From Cruorifilaria tuberocauda (taxonomy: Eukaryota; Nematoda; Chromadorea; Rhabditida; Onchocercidae): 64,000 nt of DNA. Shown piece after piece: positions 13,074 through 26,230 of the stretch; the first letter of the stretch is position 1; every line of letters begins with the position of its first letter. Both the position numbers and the translations under genes were made by a program. A model generated the notes under the pieces. That model was not told where the DNA came from. It worked only from the letters and a program-made list of their open reading frames with translations, and did no database searches. The stretch is from the NCBI GenBank assembly GCA_013365365.1, contig JABVXU010000023.1, forward strand, positions 186,001 through 250,000, in the 5' to 3' direction.

Positions 13074-16000
13074 ATGCCATCGTTGGTTGTATTGGGACGA
13101 CGGTGGAATATCGCGAGTGATGATTTCGTATTTCCATCTTTATCGGAAATATTGGTTCGCTTAGCTTGGTAGTTACTTTCTTTTTCCGTTTTCTTATGTG
13201 GCTAGCATTTTGCAATATCATATCGATATATCTTTTATCCTTCATCATCTTCATCATTATTATTACTAACTTTGGTTTAAACACAAAAAGTTCTAGATAT
13301 TTTTTATTTTCCTGGATGATAAACGGATTCATAAGATATAATAAATGACAAAATAGCACAGAAATGATTAGAACAATAATAATAATCATAAAGAACGGTA
13401 TAATTTAGTAATAACGAATTCTATCTATTAATTATTATTATTATAAATTATCGTGGAATGATAATGTTGTGTATGTTTATATTGATTTTAATACATGAAG
13501 TGTAATTTCAGGATATCAACAACATGCGTCATGTTTATGTTAAAGAAGTGGGAAGGTTGCATTGATCAACATTCTCTCGTTAATCTTTTTTCATTAATTG
13601 GTATTAACGGTATAACTGTTTTGACATGTTTCGTCATGGCATTGATTAGCGCTCGTGGATCCATTTTAGAACCTCATAAGCGACATCATATCACGAAAAT
13701 CATCTGCATACGTCTACCGCTGTTTATTTGTGAAATCGCTATTACCGGTGCATCAACAATCTTTGCTTACAGTGAGCTTAATGAAATGTTTGATAGCCTT
13801 CTTTTCATCTGATTAGCTTCTTACTAACTTTTTTGGACTGGAGTTTTTAGAACTGGAATAGAATCTTGGGATTATATTTTAGTTATCAATATCTTTTTTT
13901 ATTGTGCAGGTGTTGTTTTTCATTTTACTAGACAAAAAAAAGGAAAACTAAATCGAAATAGAAAAGGCGGAAAAAGAGAGAAGAACACGAAAAAAAATAT
14001 AAAGAAACAAAAAAAAAATTAATTTATGTGATTACGGAATTATTTAATAATGTTTAGACATTTTACCAGTAATTTTTTAAGCTTAAGGAAGGAAAATTAC
14101 AACCAAACAATTATATTTTATTTCAGGAGTTCCAGCTTCGTGTAGTCTTGTTATTATACTGCGTTTAGCAGTTATGCTTCAGTGGGGGCTCATAGTAACA
14201 GTTTTAGTCGGTATTGCCGTTGCATTCAATCCATTTGGTAACAATCGTATACAACCGAGTTTTCGGAACGAAAATCAAGTATGGATGTTGCGTTTTAAGT
14301 TGGTTGGTCATTGTTTCATTCCGAATTTTATCGTTCCTTTTTGGTCTAGTTTCATAAATTATTCGAAAACTTGAGTTAACGTTAGAAAATTTTAGTTTTT
14401 ATTGAGAAGAAACGAAGCAATGCGCGCAGCGTTAACGGATATTGCTATTCTTACAACATCGTTTTTTGCGGATGTCGATCTGGTAGCATCTGATATTCTG
14501 GCTGGTCTTTTATTGGTTGTTCATGCTTGCCATCGGCAATCCAGTCCCACTACTTATCTGCCGGAAATTGAAGTAATTTTCTGGATTATTCGGGCATTTG
14601 GTAGTACAGGAATAATTTTGCTACGTATTTGTAAGATTAGTCTTCTTCAAAAATCATATTGCATCCTGTATCAATTCATTATAAATACACAATTATTGCG
14701 TTACATTCCGACTATATTTTGCATTTCATGTGGTTATAAACATTAAGTGAAGTAATAGATGTTAATACAGAACTAGGATTTTCATGTATGATTAAAGAAT
14801 CTGTAAAATTTCCTAATTACGCTGTTATTATGCTGTATTGCTATAAAAACAAAATTTTTTGAACGCTTTTGACATGTCAGTATAATATTATTATTATCAT
14901 GTAGAATGCTGCTTAAGAGAATACGATCATAACAGTATTATACGTTGATGTTAAAATATATTTTTGCAAATTAGCTAAAGTACTACTATTGAATTGAAGT
15001 TTATTAGTTATTCAGCCACCAGATTGGATGACATTGGAGAATGCGCGTTATATGGCAAAATATATAGCGGCGATGTATGGTTGGGAAATTTACATGTTTT
15101 ACAATTGTAGTTGTTGCGATTGGCTAAAAGTATGTAAAAAGATTAAATGTTGCTGGAAATGTCGCAACAGGTGTAGTTTAATGAGAATTAAAAAATTTTT
15201 CTTCCTTATGATACTATAACATAGGTAGAATTTGTACAGATCACTTATTCATTAAGATATCATTAGCAGTATATATCCACTTATTTGAGCAGTTGGGTGC
15301 AGCCTGAATGAGTAAAACGAAATAAAGTGGTATTCCGAGTTTGCAAGATTTGAAACTTTGTCATAATAAACTTAAGTTCGCATTTCATAAGACATCATGC
15401 ATTCCTGATAATTATCTTTAGATTTCTGATAGAGCAATTTAGTAAAGAAGTGCTAGCGTAGCGTATTGTTGGAATTTTTAAAATGAGAAAATAGATAATT
15501 TTACTGGAAAAAAAACTTTCAGAAATTTTTTTGCAGGCAGAATTTTCCGATTAGAGGTGATAACTGCTGTGTATGTGCCACTGCTACCTTCTTGGCAGTA
15601 ACTGAATGTAAGGAAAGTGATATAATTTTCGTTTCATTTGCGAATGAACTCTATCAGGTAATATTAAACATTTTTTAATCAGATAATGTTAAATTGATGG
15701 AAATCATCTTCATTTCATTTGCAATTGGACTCTCAGATAATACTAACTGTTTGTGATATTAATATATCCTTTGATAAACACGAACTTTTTCTCAAAAGAA
15801 ACATCTTCATACTATTGTATCAAATGCCTTGTTAAATTCAGTACGTACACATCCTTTAGGTACCATTTATCGTACTTGTGGATGCAAAAGTAAAAAGTAT
15901 TGTAATAACAATACGTGGTACAGCTTCAATGATGGATGCAATTAATGATCTATCACTTGATGATGAAGCATTTTCAGTAGATGTAGATCAGGATCCGATT

Positions 16001-18210
16001 CTTTCACGAGATGAGAAGTTGGATACTTCTGATAAGGTGTGAAATGGAAAAAAGTAATTGTATAAAATTTGAATTTTATTCTTGATTTTTTTTGTATCTT
16101 TGATAAGTAAGGCAATAACCTTGTTATAATTTAAATTTTTCAGGAAGTACGCGTACATCGTGGTATGCTGCGCAGTGCAAGATACGTACTTGAAGTATTA
16201 CGTGCGAACTGCATTTTAGAAGGTTTAAAAATGAGATATCCGGATTTTACACTCGTTTGTTGTGGGCACTCATTAGGTGCCGGAGTTGCAACATTACTTA
16301 CGTTGCTTCTTAAGTACGTAATTACGCTCTGTTATTTGATGTTGAAGAATTAAATATCTAAAAGGATGCATGAAAATACAAAAATAAAATTTTTCTTTTT
16401 CAAAAATTGTCATGTTTTAGACAGTCGTTCAGCCTCATACAGTGCTTTGCATATTCTCCACCAGGATGTGTTATCAGTGAAAATGGTTTAGAAGAGACAC
16501 AAAAATTTGTATTTAGTGTTTTCATTGGTGACGACATTGTCCCACGGTTATCATTCCAAGTAATTTTTTGATTCTTTTATTTCTATAAAAAATGGATGCA
16601 GAATAAAAATAGAAGAAATATGATAGGTTAGAATTGTTAATTGTTTATCTTCTATGAATAGCTATAAATCAAAAGCATTCCATTTACTTTGTTATCAATC
16701 ACGTTTTTTCTACATTTTTTACATTCATGAAATTAAAGGCAAATTTGAAAGTCATGAAACTGAAGATGAAGAGAAAACAATCATTTTTTATATTGACTAT
16801 TTACAAAATAAAATTGATTCAATGCACTAATTTGATTATGACAAGAGGATTCTTTCCTATTATGTAGTTATCATTATCCAAATATTGGTATTTGGCACTA
16901 TAACCAGAAAACGCAAATTATTGTATCAATGGTTATCTACGACCAGAATTTGTTTCTTAGAAACAATTAAATTTAAATTTTTAGACATTATGTAAATTGA
17001 AATATGATGTGATCATGTCGTTGGCGTGCAGTAATTCACCGAAATATAAGATTTTACTGCGTGGCTTTTACCGGTTATGCTTTTCTGATCCATGGCAACT
17101 AGATCAAGATGGTTTGTTTCTTTATTCAAATTTTAATGAATATAACTTTTCTTAGTTTTTTGATATGCTCAAAATAACATTGTGGTTATGGATATCAGCA
17201 TCGAAAGCTGGGTCTTACATTTCGTAATTTTTTCCCCATTTTGTATAAATTGAGAGATGAGCATTATTTATAGTCTAATGAGTGCGAATGAAATTTGTAA
17301 CTAGTTGTTTTTTACTTTATTTGCCTTCATAATTATCTAGTAATTTATTTTCATATTGTTTTTTTGTAAGAGCAATAATTATTTAACGACGATGGCTGAT
17401 TATATGTAACGAAAATGGTATTAATAAAATAATTTGATTAACACTTTTATTTGCTGTGCGTAATTTTTTATAAACTAATTTAAAATTATTGTTTTTTATT
17501 TCGATAGGTCATGAAAATGAGACAGTTGTAAATATTAACGATCGACTGCCATTGGTTTTCCATACTTCGTCACTGTTAATAGATGATGATGCCGATGGCG
17601 TGGAGGGAAACAGCCGTGCAGAAAGATGGGCAAAAAAACGGACAAAGGTTTGAATGTTCTTAGGAAGACTTTGTATAATTCTTTTTGGTGCTATTTTCCT
17701 GTTAATGGAATATGCGAATAGACCAAGTAAAGTTTTCCATAAATATAAATCAGATTACAGTTTTAAGCCGTTTTCAACAAATTGTTGGTCTTTCGATCGT
17801 AAACCTCTCTAAGCTTAGAATTTGAATTCAAATCAAACAGTTTTGCAGCTCCTTCCACCGGGATGTCTCCTTCATATCCGGGTCATTGATAAGGAAAAGA
17901 AAATAATTTGTAAAAGATGGATCCATCACAGGTATTTATCTTTCTTTTTTCTTTTTTTTAGCAGCAGCAGAGGGAATGATTTTCTTTATTTCAAAAAGAA
18001 GTTTAATTCTGAAGATTTACTAGATTTTATTCAAATATTTTTACAAAAAAAACAAGTGAAAGAGAGAAATTGGATCATTTATTTGCATTACTAATCAGGG
18101 TATACTGCAGCTCGCTGAATGAGATCAAGTTGTCAAGTGCCGTTATCCGTGACCATATGCCGTATAATGTGCTAAAAGTGCTTAATATGGAGCTTAACTT
18201 AGATGTGTAA
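13074..18210 (+). CDS. dagl-2: sn-1-specific diacylglycerol lipase (DAGL)
   Basis: Membrane serine lipase that hydrolyses diacylglycerol to 2-acylglycerol; in animals it makes the endocannabinoid 2-AG. Exons: 13074-13168, 13512-13771, 14127-14302, 14396-14572, 15016-15170, 15537-15657, 15860-16036, 16144-16313, 16421-16559, 16985-17111, 17508-17647, 17849-17931, 18099-18210 (643 residues). The start MPSLVVLGRRW.....DD matches the conserved DAGL N-terminus, followed by four hydrophobic segments (exons 1-3), then FF.D.D.V.SDI.AGL. A Cys-rich stretch follows TLENARYMAKYIAAMYGW. The lipase domain has the nucleophile elbow GHSLG (Ser430), GDDIVPR (Asp482) and a C-terminal RDHMPY histidine (His626), so the triad is complete. 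The protein lacks the long C-terminal tail of DAGL-alpha, so its length is beta-like. The intron at 14303 uses a GTTGGT donor chosen to keep frame. Confidence 0.94.
15627..15747 (+). repeat. Degenerate direct repeat of an exon 3' end in lipase intron
   Basis: The last ~30 bases of exon 6 plus its splice donor (15627-15669) are followed in the intron by a diverged copy (15708-15747). Both share the pattern TTC.TTTCATTTGC, a GACTCT/AACTCT core, then CAG.TAATA.TAA. The copy has lost the GT donor and carries indels, so it looks like a decayed local duplication. Confidence 0.45.
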
Positions 18211-18895
18211 TATTTTAAAGAGGTTTTGTTGATTATCTATTTTATTCAAGATAATAGATTATTTCCATCGCTCGTTTTTATAATTGCTTTTATTAAAATG
18301 TAATATCTGAAGTGAATATAATTTCAAGTTTTATTATAGCAATTTTATTGTTTCATTATGGAATAAGTTTCGAAGAATTTTTTTCCGATTTTTCTTTCGA
18401 TTTTTTTCCGCATTTCCGGATTTTTAACCTTCGGAAGTAAAAATAGAAGCTGTTTGTACCATGGTCTGTTTAAGTGTGTTTAATCAAAAATATGTGTCAG
18501 ATTTGGCGAGCATATTGCGTACTCTTATCTCTTGTTTTAAAAGATAAGGTGTAATATATAGGGGTCTCTTATTTTTCTGTGCTTTGCTTTACAAATATTG
18601 ACCATAAATTTGAGCTCTAAAAATATTTTAATCGGTCAACTTTTTAGTAACAATAGACAAATAACTTTGCGTGTGTCTCTGTCGTTGTCCCGTTACCGCT
18701 GAAATTTGAATATTTGCATATTGCAGAATAATGCGAAAGTGTTGTTCATCTTCCTAAACACAGTTATCACGTACGTTGCAAATTTACTGTATTGAGTCAA
18801 TTTTTTTCTTTTTTCAAATCTTTCATTTCTCTACTTTCTTCATTCTTCTAAAATCAGTCATTTGTTCTTCACTTATCTTTTTTTCTGTTTCTATT

Positions 18896-18938
18896 AATAA
18901 TATCTTTCTATTTGTTGCATAAATAGAAAGATATTATT
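18896..18938. repeat. Perfect 18-bp inverted repeat, 7-base loop
   Basis: Left arm 18896-18913 and right arm 18921-18938 are exactly complementary around the loop GTTGCAT, and one GT wobble pair could extend each end. It lies about 690 bases after the lipase stop, so it may fall in a long 3' UTR or between genes. Confidence 0.9.
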
Positions 18939-20609
18939 GCAATTATTTGTAAATAAAATGAGGCTGATTTTCGCATTGATTTGTATCGTGATACAACACT
19001 GTTCTTTCAGACGTATATTCTGATGTAATCATTTCTTTTTAGTATTAAGATTGATTTATCATATTATAGGTGTAATATTTAAGGAATGAAATGCTAAAAA
19101 TTCATCTATATTTTGAAATCATATTTTTCCTAATTAAATAAGTCTAAACAAATGATTTTTGACACAAATATATCCAACATAACATTATTTATCAAATTTT
19201 AAGTCGCAAATTTTGCACGAAATTTCAAGATCAGCTGTAGAAAGTTTAAGAGTCAGTGGCTGATAGGTCTTTCTGCTGTATTTTCCTTTAAAATATTATA
19301 AGAAAGTAATATCAAGTGAATATTTTGTGTATAATTTGTGTTAGGTGTTATTTTTAAGTGTCGGATAGTGCAACGGCGAAATAGAAATATCATTGTTTTA
19401 AATTTCCAAGGATCGCATTATATACAAATGGATCCTTGTTCACTTTCAACTTTTTAGCAGACTCTTATCAACATCTACATAATTAAACTTTTATTCAGAA
19501 TTAAAATGCAAAAAAAATCTACAGCAACTCCATCGGATTGAGCCAGTGAAAATGATGTAAGTATGTTCTATGAATTATTTCTCGTTTCTTATTTCGATGT
19601 CAAGGAAAAAAAATTTTTTCTGAGAACTGAACACAATAATTAATAATAACGAGAGTTAAAATGACTTGCTGCAGTTAATTCATCTACAAAATTAGCACAG
19701 CATCAAGTCTTATTATACTTTCTATTATTGTTCAAAAAGTTTATAACATTTAGACATTTTATGAGTTGGTATTCAATGTGGCGATTTATGCCTTCTCAAT
19801 TATTATAATGAATTGTAAATATTTAACTGTTACCCTTATCAGAAATTTGAAGTCTTGATGAGAGTCTTTAATTTTTGAGTTTATATAAATATCGTGCAAA
19901 ATTCATCTACTTGTATGTAATGTATCTATAGACAAATATTTATTATTTTATCGTTGACATTGAAATAATTTACCGTCGCAAATTGGTTCCACTTTTTTAT
20001 TGCTTAATATGAAAAAAACAGGTAATAATAGAGACTATATTGAGCTGTAATTGAAATTTAATTAAATGTTAAAAATGGAAAGTTAGCATTAGAATAGAAT
20101 ACTTGGCACGTCATAGATCGTTTCATTCTGTAAAGTTAATTAATTTATTTCTATATGTTTTCACAGATGAATGCATAAATTTTGAATAATATTTTAGGAT
20201 TTAAGTTATTATTATCATGACATATGCTAACATAGCAATTTATTCATTTTCTGTTTGAATATTAGATTAATGAAAACATACAGTTGATGAGTGTTTAAAT
20301 AGTTTTACTGGTAATGATTATATGTTTACTTGTTCACAAGTATAATTTTTATGTTTATTTGCTGAAATTTCTAACCAGATTAGACATTATTTTATGTACT
20401 AAAATGTCAATTAAAGTTCTCGATATTTATGCTTTGGTCTTCCTTTTTTTACTTTCCTTTTAATTTCATTTTCATTTTGACGAAGTTTATTCATTTCTAT
20501 CTGTTAAAATACGGCGGTGGTATGAAGTTATTTTTGCTATAGTGTTTCACGTTAATGCTTTGGTACATAAACCGTATACTTTTTTCTCGTTCAATTATTA
20601 ATTTAACAT

Positions 20610-20621
20610 AGGTATTCGTTA
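20610..20621 (+). promoter_or_regulatory. Probable spliced-leader acceptor before the fusion gene
   Basis: A T-rich run ends in ..AACATAG at 20611, 10 bases before the ATG at 20622. Such a short leader after an AG is typical of nematode trans-splicing. It supports this ATG as the true start, and thus the hydrolase domain as part of the mature protein. Confidence 0.5.
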
Positions 20622-23600
20622 ATGTTCCTCAAAGGAGTGAATTTTGCTGTTGGTGATGTTGTATTCTTCAAAAAAGATAGCAAGAGAAAGGATAACGATC
20701 AGTATGAAGAAGCAGTTGCCGCTGTTGCACCTGAAGCTGTAATACATGTAGCATTGTTATGCGAGGATACAGGTCAATGGGTAGTGCATGCGACCCGAGA
20801 ATTTGGCGTATGCCAAGAACTTCTGGTGAATGTACTAGAAAAGCTACGTCCCGAGAGTTTCGAAGTGTATCGAGCTCAAGTATCAGAGACAGTTCGTATC
20901 AAAGTATGCCAATGGGCAAAATCCAAAATTGGTACTGATTATAACGATACTTTCTCGCCTAATATGCAAAACTCTAAGGGTAACGAAGCATTCTACTGTT
21001 GTCAGCTGGTAGTGAAGTCATATGAAGCTGCTGGCATCCGTGATTTCTGCCCACCACATCAATTAAACTTCAAGGATTCAAATGGAAAGATTTTATCTTT
21101 TTGGGAGGAGTATTACCGTGTGTTATCATTACCAATACCGCAGGGTATGCCGGGTTCTCATCCTGCTAAATTAATTCAATCCAAATATTTGAAGCTTTAT
21201 TTCGCTAGATTTTGCATGCCGTCGGTGAAATTCACCGTTCCAAGGATCATCGATGACGCATTACATTTCATACGTGGAGCTCGTGTTGCACTTACTGCAA
21301 CCAAATATTTTGATGTATATCAACCAAGAAATGGTTAGTAAATTGTCGAAATTATTGCATTCTAATTCTCATATTTCTATGGACAACAGTAAACTTTATA
21401 GATCATCTTATTTATTTTTGTTGCAACATTTGCAGTAGTTGCGACCAATTTCGCTTATTATTTTGTTAAATTAATCTGTGAATAAATGCAATTTCTTTCC
21501 CAAAACATTCAGCTTTTTTTCTCATGAATAATTTTACTGTAATTATCAAAGTATTAGATGCTCACAGTTCAATTACAAAAAAATTAAAGAGAGGTGAAAA
21601 TCTTAAAAAGACGGAATAGTTTTGTTTTTTAAGAAATCCATGATATTCCTAGGTGAAATATTAGCGCGATGCGGTTGTGCTGATGCCGAAGTGATTGATG
21701 AAGTGATTAAGGATGCTTCTGAGGCTCAGAAATCCTGGGCAGCTTTAAGTGTTCAGCGACGTGGAGCAGTTCTACGCCAGGCAGCTGCTATTATACGCGT
21801 ATGTTCGCTCCTTTTTAATACCATTTATTCAAAATATCATTGAAATCTTCACAGATTATTGTTTAATACCGAAGAACGAGTAATCATGAGCACTGTTATA
21901 TGTATTCTGCTTTGGCTTCACCTGTCTCGACCTCAGATTTCAGTTTAATGCTTGAACATGTTTAATTGTTTTATCACAATTTCTGGTTTAAACCTATCAT
22001 TTAACCTGTCAAAAATATCCATGAATTTTCGCATTATCAACATTCTAGAGTGTTGAGGATCAATTAGCATATTTGGAAACAGTCGATTGCGGTAAACCAA
22101 TTGAAGAATCACGATGGGATATGACGAATTCTGCGGATACTTTTGAATTCTTCGGCGGTGCGTTGCATAATATTGCTGGTAAGAATTTTTTAGTTTCTTA
22201 AAATATTTCTAATTCATTAAACTCCATAAGTATTTAAAATTTTTCTAAATTATTTCATAGAAGTGAGTTATTTGAATTTTTCATGTGTTGGTTATAGCCA
22301 ATTTTTTGATTTTAATTGGTATTTTGAAAAAAAAACACTAATTGTAAGTAGAATTTTCAATTTTTTTCAATGTTATAAATGTCAGAATCGTTATTTACTT
22401 TTACTTTCTTATTATCAATATATAATAAGATTATTGCAGGCAATCACTTCCCATTAAGTCATGACAATTATGCATATACAGAACGTGTACCATGGGGTAT
22501 TGTCGGTGCAATTGGTGTTTGGAATTATCCGATGCAAACTGCATCATGGAAAATTGCACCAGCATTAATCTGTGGTAACGCTGTAGTCTATAAGCCATCG
22601 CCTTTTGCACCCATTACTTCTCTGCTTTTGGCCCAAATTCTTCAAGCTGCTGGTCTTCCTGATGGTGTACTATCTATTTTACAGGTGTGTTTTTATATAT
22701 TTTAAAATGATACAAATTAAAATTGCGAATTTTTTCCATTTCTTAGAGCACATTTGTATAAATCTTCTTGCTATTCGTATTTAGACTTCAATCTAAGTTG
22801 AAATTTTCTATCAACTTGATAAAATTTGTGTAACTATTTTCCGAGCAACTCAATTACTTATACTTATAACAGTAAAGTTAAACACTGATATGTCAGATAT
22901 TAAGTATATTTGCTTATTATGTATAGAAGATACCGTGGCATATATGTTGCATTGCTGAAACATCACGGATATGAAGCGTAACATATTGTAACATAATTCA
23001 GAAAAAACATCATTACTAATTTATCAATTTAGCATTTCAACGGTAGTTCCATTAACAGTTTCAATGACTGTTTAGATTAAGCAAAACATTTCAGGGTGAA
23101 GGTGAAACAGGTCAGGCGATTTGCGAACATAGAGGCGTTAATAAAGTCTCATTTACCGGTAGCACCGTAACTGGATCTAAAATACTGGCATCGTGTAGCT
23201 TGGTCGGCCGAATTAAACCGGTAACGTTGGAGCTAGGTGGGAAAAGTGCCATGATCGTTTGTGAAGATGCGGATGTCGATGTCGCTGTTACGGGCGCTTT
23301 AATGGCCAATTTTTTCGCGTTAGATTTTTCATAAGCGTACGTATAACTACATTAAATACAACGGCATTTTCAGAATCATATATTCAATTGTCTCCTTCAT
23401 CTAACCTTATTTTCTGTCGCTTCAACATATATCCTGCTTTCAAATCATTTGCGAAATGAATTATTACCAATTTTCAATTATTCAATAAATACGAAAATTA
23501 TTGAAAAACATTTATAGTCAAGGTGAAGTATGTTCGAATGCATCAAAAGTCCTCGTCCATATATCATGTTACGATGAATTCCGACGAAAGGTTGTAGAAC

Positions 23601-24790
23601 AAACAAAAAATTTGGTGGTCGGTGATCCATTGTTGAGGGAAACAAAAATAGGTGCAACAATTTCCCGTGAACATTTGAGCAAAGTCAAGGCTTACATTGA
23701 TGAAGCTATGCAACAGGTTTCTGATTTGCTCCGGTGTTCCATCAGTTTTTTGAGAAAGACGAATTAAAAGTTTTTGCTCAGGAAATTTTCTGGAAGTAAA
23801 CTTATATTAAGGAAAAAAAATGTTTGCAATAAGAGTTTGTTAATATGGTTTGGTTAAAATTCTTGAGGAATATTGATACAATGCAATTTTTTTCTTTCAT
23901 TAGTTTTAATTTTATTTTGGATTTTGAAGGGTGCGAAGCTGTTATGTGGTGGTAAGGAGGTAAAGGTCAGAGGCCTTGCAGGTGGTTACTATTTATCACC
24001 TGCTGTCCTGGATTCCATCACTGAGCAAATGAGAATTTATAAAGAAGAAGTTTTCGGAGCTGCCATGTTAATTATTCCGTTCCAGAACAATGGGGTATGC
24101 TTATACTATGTGAGATGTTTTTTTTGAAGCCGAGTTTCGACTTTGTTAAAAACAAGTTACATCGATAATGCCTAAGCTCTGTACATAAAACTGAACAAAG
24201 CATTTTATAAAAATTGAAATTCAGGATGCTATTCGTATGGCAAATGACACATGTTACGGACTCGCTGCTGGTGTTTTTACAAGGTGTGTTTTGTTAAATC
24301 GTTAAAACTCGCCTCAAATTTACACTTATTTCTTAGCAGTAAATCTGTTTTTCCAGGAACTTACATTTGGCATATTCAATGGCTTCCAAACTTCATGCTG
24401 GCAACGTTTATGTAAATACATTCAATATTACAAGTATGTTTTTTAAAAAATATAGAAAATTGATCACGAATTATTTGCAAATTAGTTAGAACATAGCTAA
24501 TTTAAATAGCTTGATATAGTCTTCTTCAGTTTGTTTGGAACAGAATTTTTATCCAATTAATATTACTAATTTTGCAAATAATTTTAAAATTTCATTCGTA
24601 TGGCATATCTTTCTTTTTAAATAACAGGATAATCCTGTTGAAGTCTTTTTAAGATGCAATGGTACCCTTTGGTGGTATGAAACAGTCAGGTTTTGGACGT
24701 GAAAATGGTATTGCAGCTCTGGAAACTTTTTCACAAGTGAAAAGTGTATTTGTCAATGCATCCGAGAAGTTGGATAATCCGTTTCTGTAA
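20622..24790 (+). CDS. alh-9: Fusion: YiiX/permuted NlpC-P60-like hydrolase domain + ALDH9-type aldehyde dehydrogenase
   Basis: Exons: 20622-21333, 21653-21798, 22049-22178, 22440-22684, 23095-23318, 23518-23716, 23930-24094, 24225-24283, 24357-24433, 24654-24790 (697 residues). Residues 1 to about 190 resemble the YiiX/LRAT-like permuted papain fold: GDVVFF, then IHVALL (His42), VHATREFGV, a VYRA strand, [13 protein letters not shown], and [15 protein letters not shown] with the likely nucleophile Cys126. From about residue 203 the protein is a full [50 protein letters not shown] (Glu457), QGEVCSN (Cys491), [14 protein letters not shown]. Subtracting about 203 puts Glu and Cys at 254 and 288, as I recall for human ALDH9A1. 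That enzyme oxidises 4-trimethylaminobutyraldehyde in carnitine synthesis and other aminoaldehydes. The domain join lies inside exon 1, so it cannot be a splice-modelling error. Two introns end in AAG. The role of the N-terminal domain is unknown. Confidence 0.9.
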
Positions 24791-24804
24791 TTGGAAATAA
24801 TGTA

Positions 24805-24835
24805 AATAAATCAGATTCTTTTTTGTTTGAATAAA
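24805..24835 (+). terminator. Poly(A) signals of the fusion gene
   Basis: AATAAA occurs at 24805-24810 and again at 24830-24835, 15 and 40 bases past the stop codon. Either could direct cleavage; both fit the short 3' UTRs usual in nematodes. Confidence 0.6.
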
Positions 24836-26230
24836 GCTTTACATTTATTCGTATTATTTAACGAAGTTCTCACTCAGATTCATCTAAAGATGTTCTAAAT
24901 ATATATTCGATCCATTTATATGTTCCGCAGAATTCAGTCAATAAATTGTAACGTGTCATAATATACCTGACACTCACTGTATATCTAGCATGTGAGCCAC
25001 ATTTTTGTTTCCAAATAAATTGTAGAATCAAACTTGAAGATTTGTTAGCTAGTAATATTGGGAGTTTACTTTGATAGTTAGAGTAATAATCTCTAGAAAG
25101 AGGTTAAGCATCACCGATACTCAATCTATTTTATAATGAAATAAAGAGAAATTTAAGATGAGCACATTTTCAAACAACAATGACTCTGATGTATATAAAC
25201 AAATATATGTTTAAGCGTTAATTAAATGAAAATTCTTCAACAAACTACTATCACTTTTTATGCCATGACAATGAAATTAAAAAGAGAGAATAATGATAAA
25301 GTTGGATTGGCGAGAAGAGGAACGAGATAATGAGGAATGCAATTTATGTACTTGGAAAGAAATATAAACTAATTTACGATATAATACGATAGCGTGAAGT
25401 AATTCATATGACTTTTAAAATTCATGAAGTAGTGTGAGAGACTTTAATTTAGTTTATCGATGAAAGCTTTTAGTTAAATTCTCGTTCAGTCTCCGAATTT
25501 CTACGATATGGTCCATCTAGTTTTTTTCCTGTATTAGCAAAAATAAAAAAAATGACCAACAGCATTCAACAAAGGAAATGAGCAATGATTAAAGACTAAA
25601 TAGTTCGCTTCATATGAGGAAAAATGCATAAAAATATCGGATGATAACTTGTATTACTAGTTCCCATTAACTGAAAAATGATCTTTATTGAGCAATTAGT
25701 AATTCACAGTGAAAATAAGAAATGGCAAGAATTTTTATAAGTCAATCGTTAGAAAGAAAAGGAATGATTCTGCTGTTAATTATTTTAAGCTCTGTAAGCA
25801 ATAACTCCTAATGATCTTTCTATCATCTAGTGCTAATCAAATGATTTGTTTCTGAAATGTACTGAAAAAATTACACTTGTTTAGAAAAAAGCTAAAAGCT
25901 AACAATTCTAAAACGAACTTATTCGATACATGTCATGAAATTCTTACTTGTTGGGCAACCTAACTTTTTCATCTAAAACACACTGTTCTCTAAATAAAAG
26001 TATACCTGAGTCAATCATCACACCAAATCTTTATATGAATAACTGATAGAATAAATGATAAATGATAGAACAGCACGTGCAAAACCTGATAAGACCATAA
26101 TGAAATCAAGTTATGCGAAATTTGGTATTAAAGAAAAAAACCCATAAGCGCTCAACTATCACCGTCCACCAGAACGAACGAAATACTGACTTGCTGGAGA
26201 TTAATTAATGTATTGAATTCAATTGTTAAT
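24836..26230. other. Gap between convergent fusion gene and chimaerin
   Basis: 1.4 kb of AT-rich DNA between two 3' ends. I see no exon, RNA gene or repeat of note. Confidence 0.6.

Larger units (their letters stand above)
18211..20621. other. Gap between lipase and hydrolase-ALDH genes
   Basis: AT-rich 2.4 kb with no convincing exon. It holds the 3' end of the lipase transcript, the inverted repeat at 18896-18938, and the upstream region of the fusion gene. A GTAAGT donor at about 19558 after a short G+C-richer stretch could mark a non-coding 5' exon, but I cannot confirm this. Confidence 0.5.

Noticed and set aside
13021..13389. 122-codon minus-strand open frame
   Set aside because: Lies antisense to the first exon and intron of the lipase gene, whose exon 1 matches the family; hydrophobic Ile/Leu run comes from AT richness.
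23319..23517. Apparent stop and frame break in the ALDH domain after ANFF
   Set aside because: A GT donor after GC at 23318 and an ATAG acceptor at 23517 restore the frame exactly (A-QGEVCSN); it is an ordinary intron, not a pseudogene lesion.
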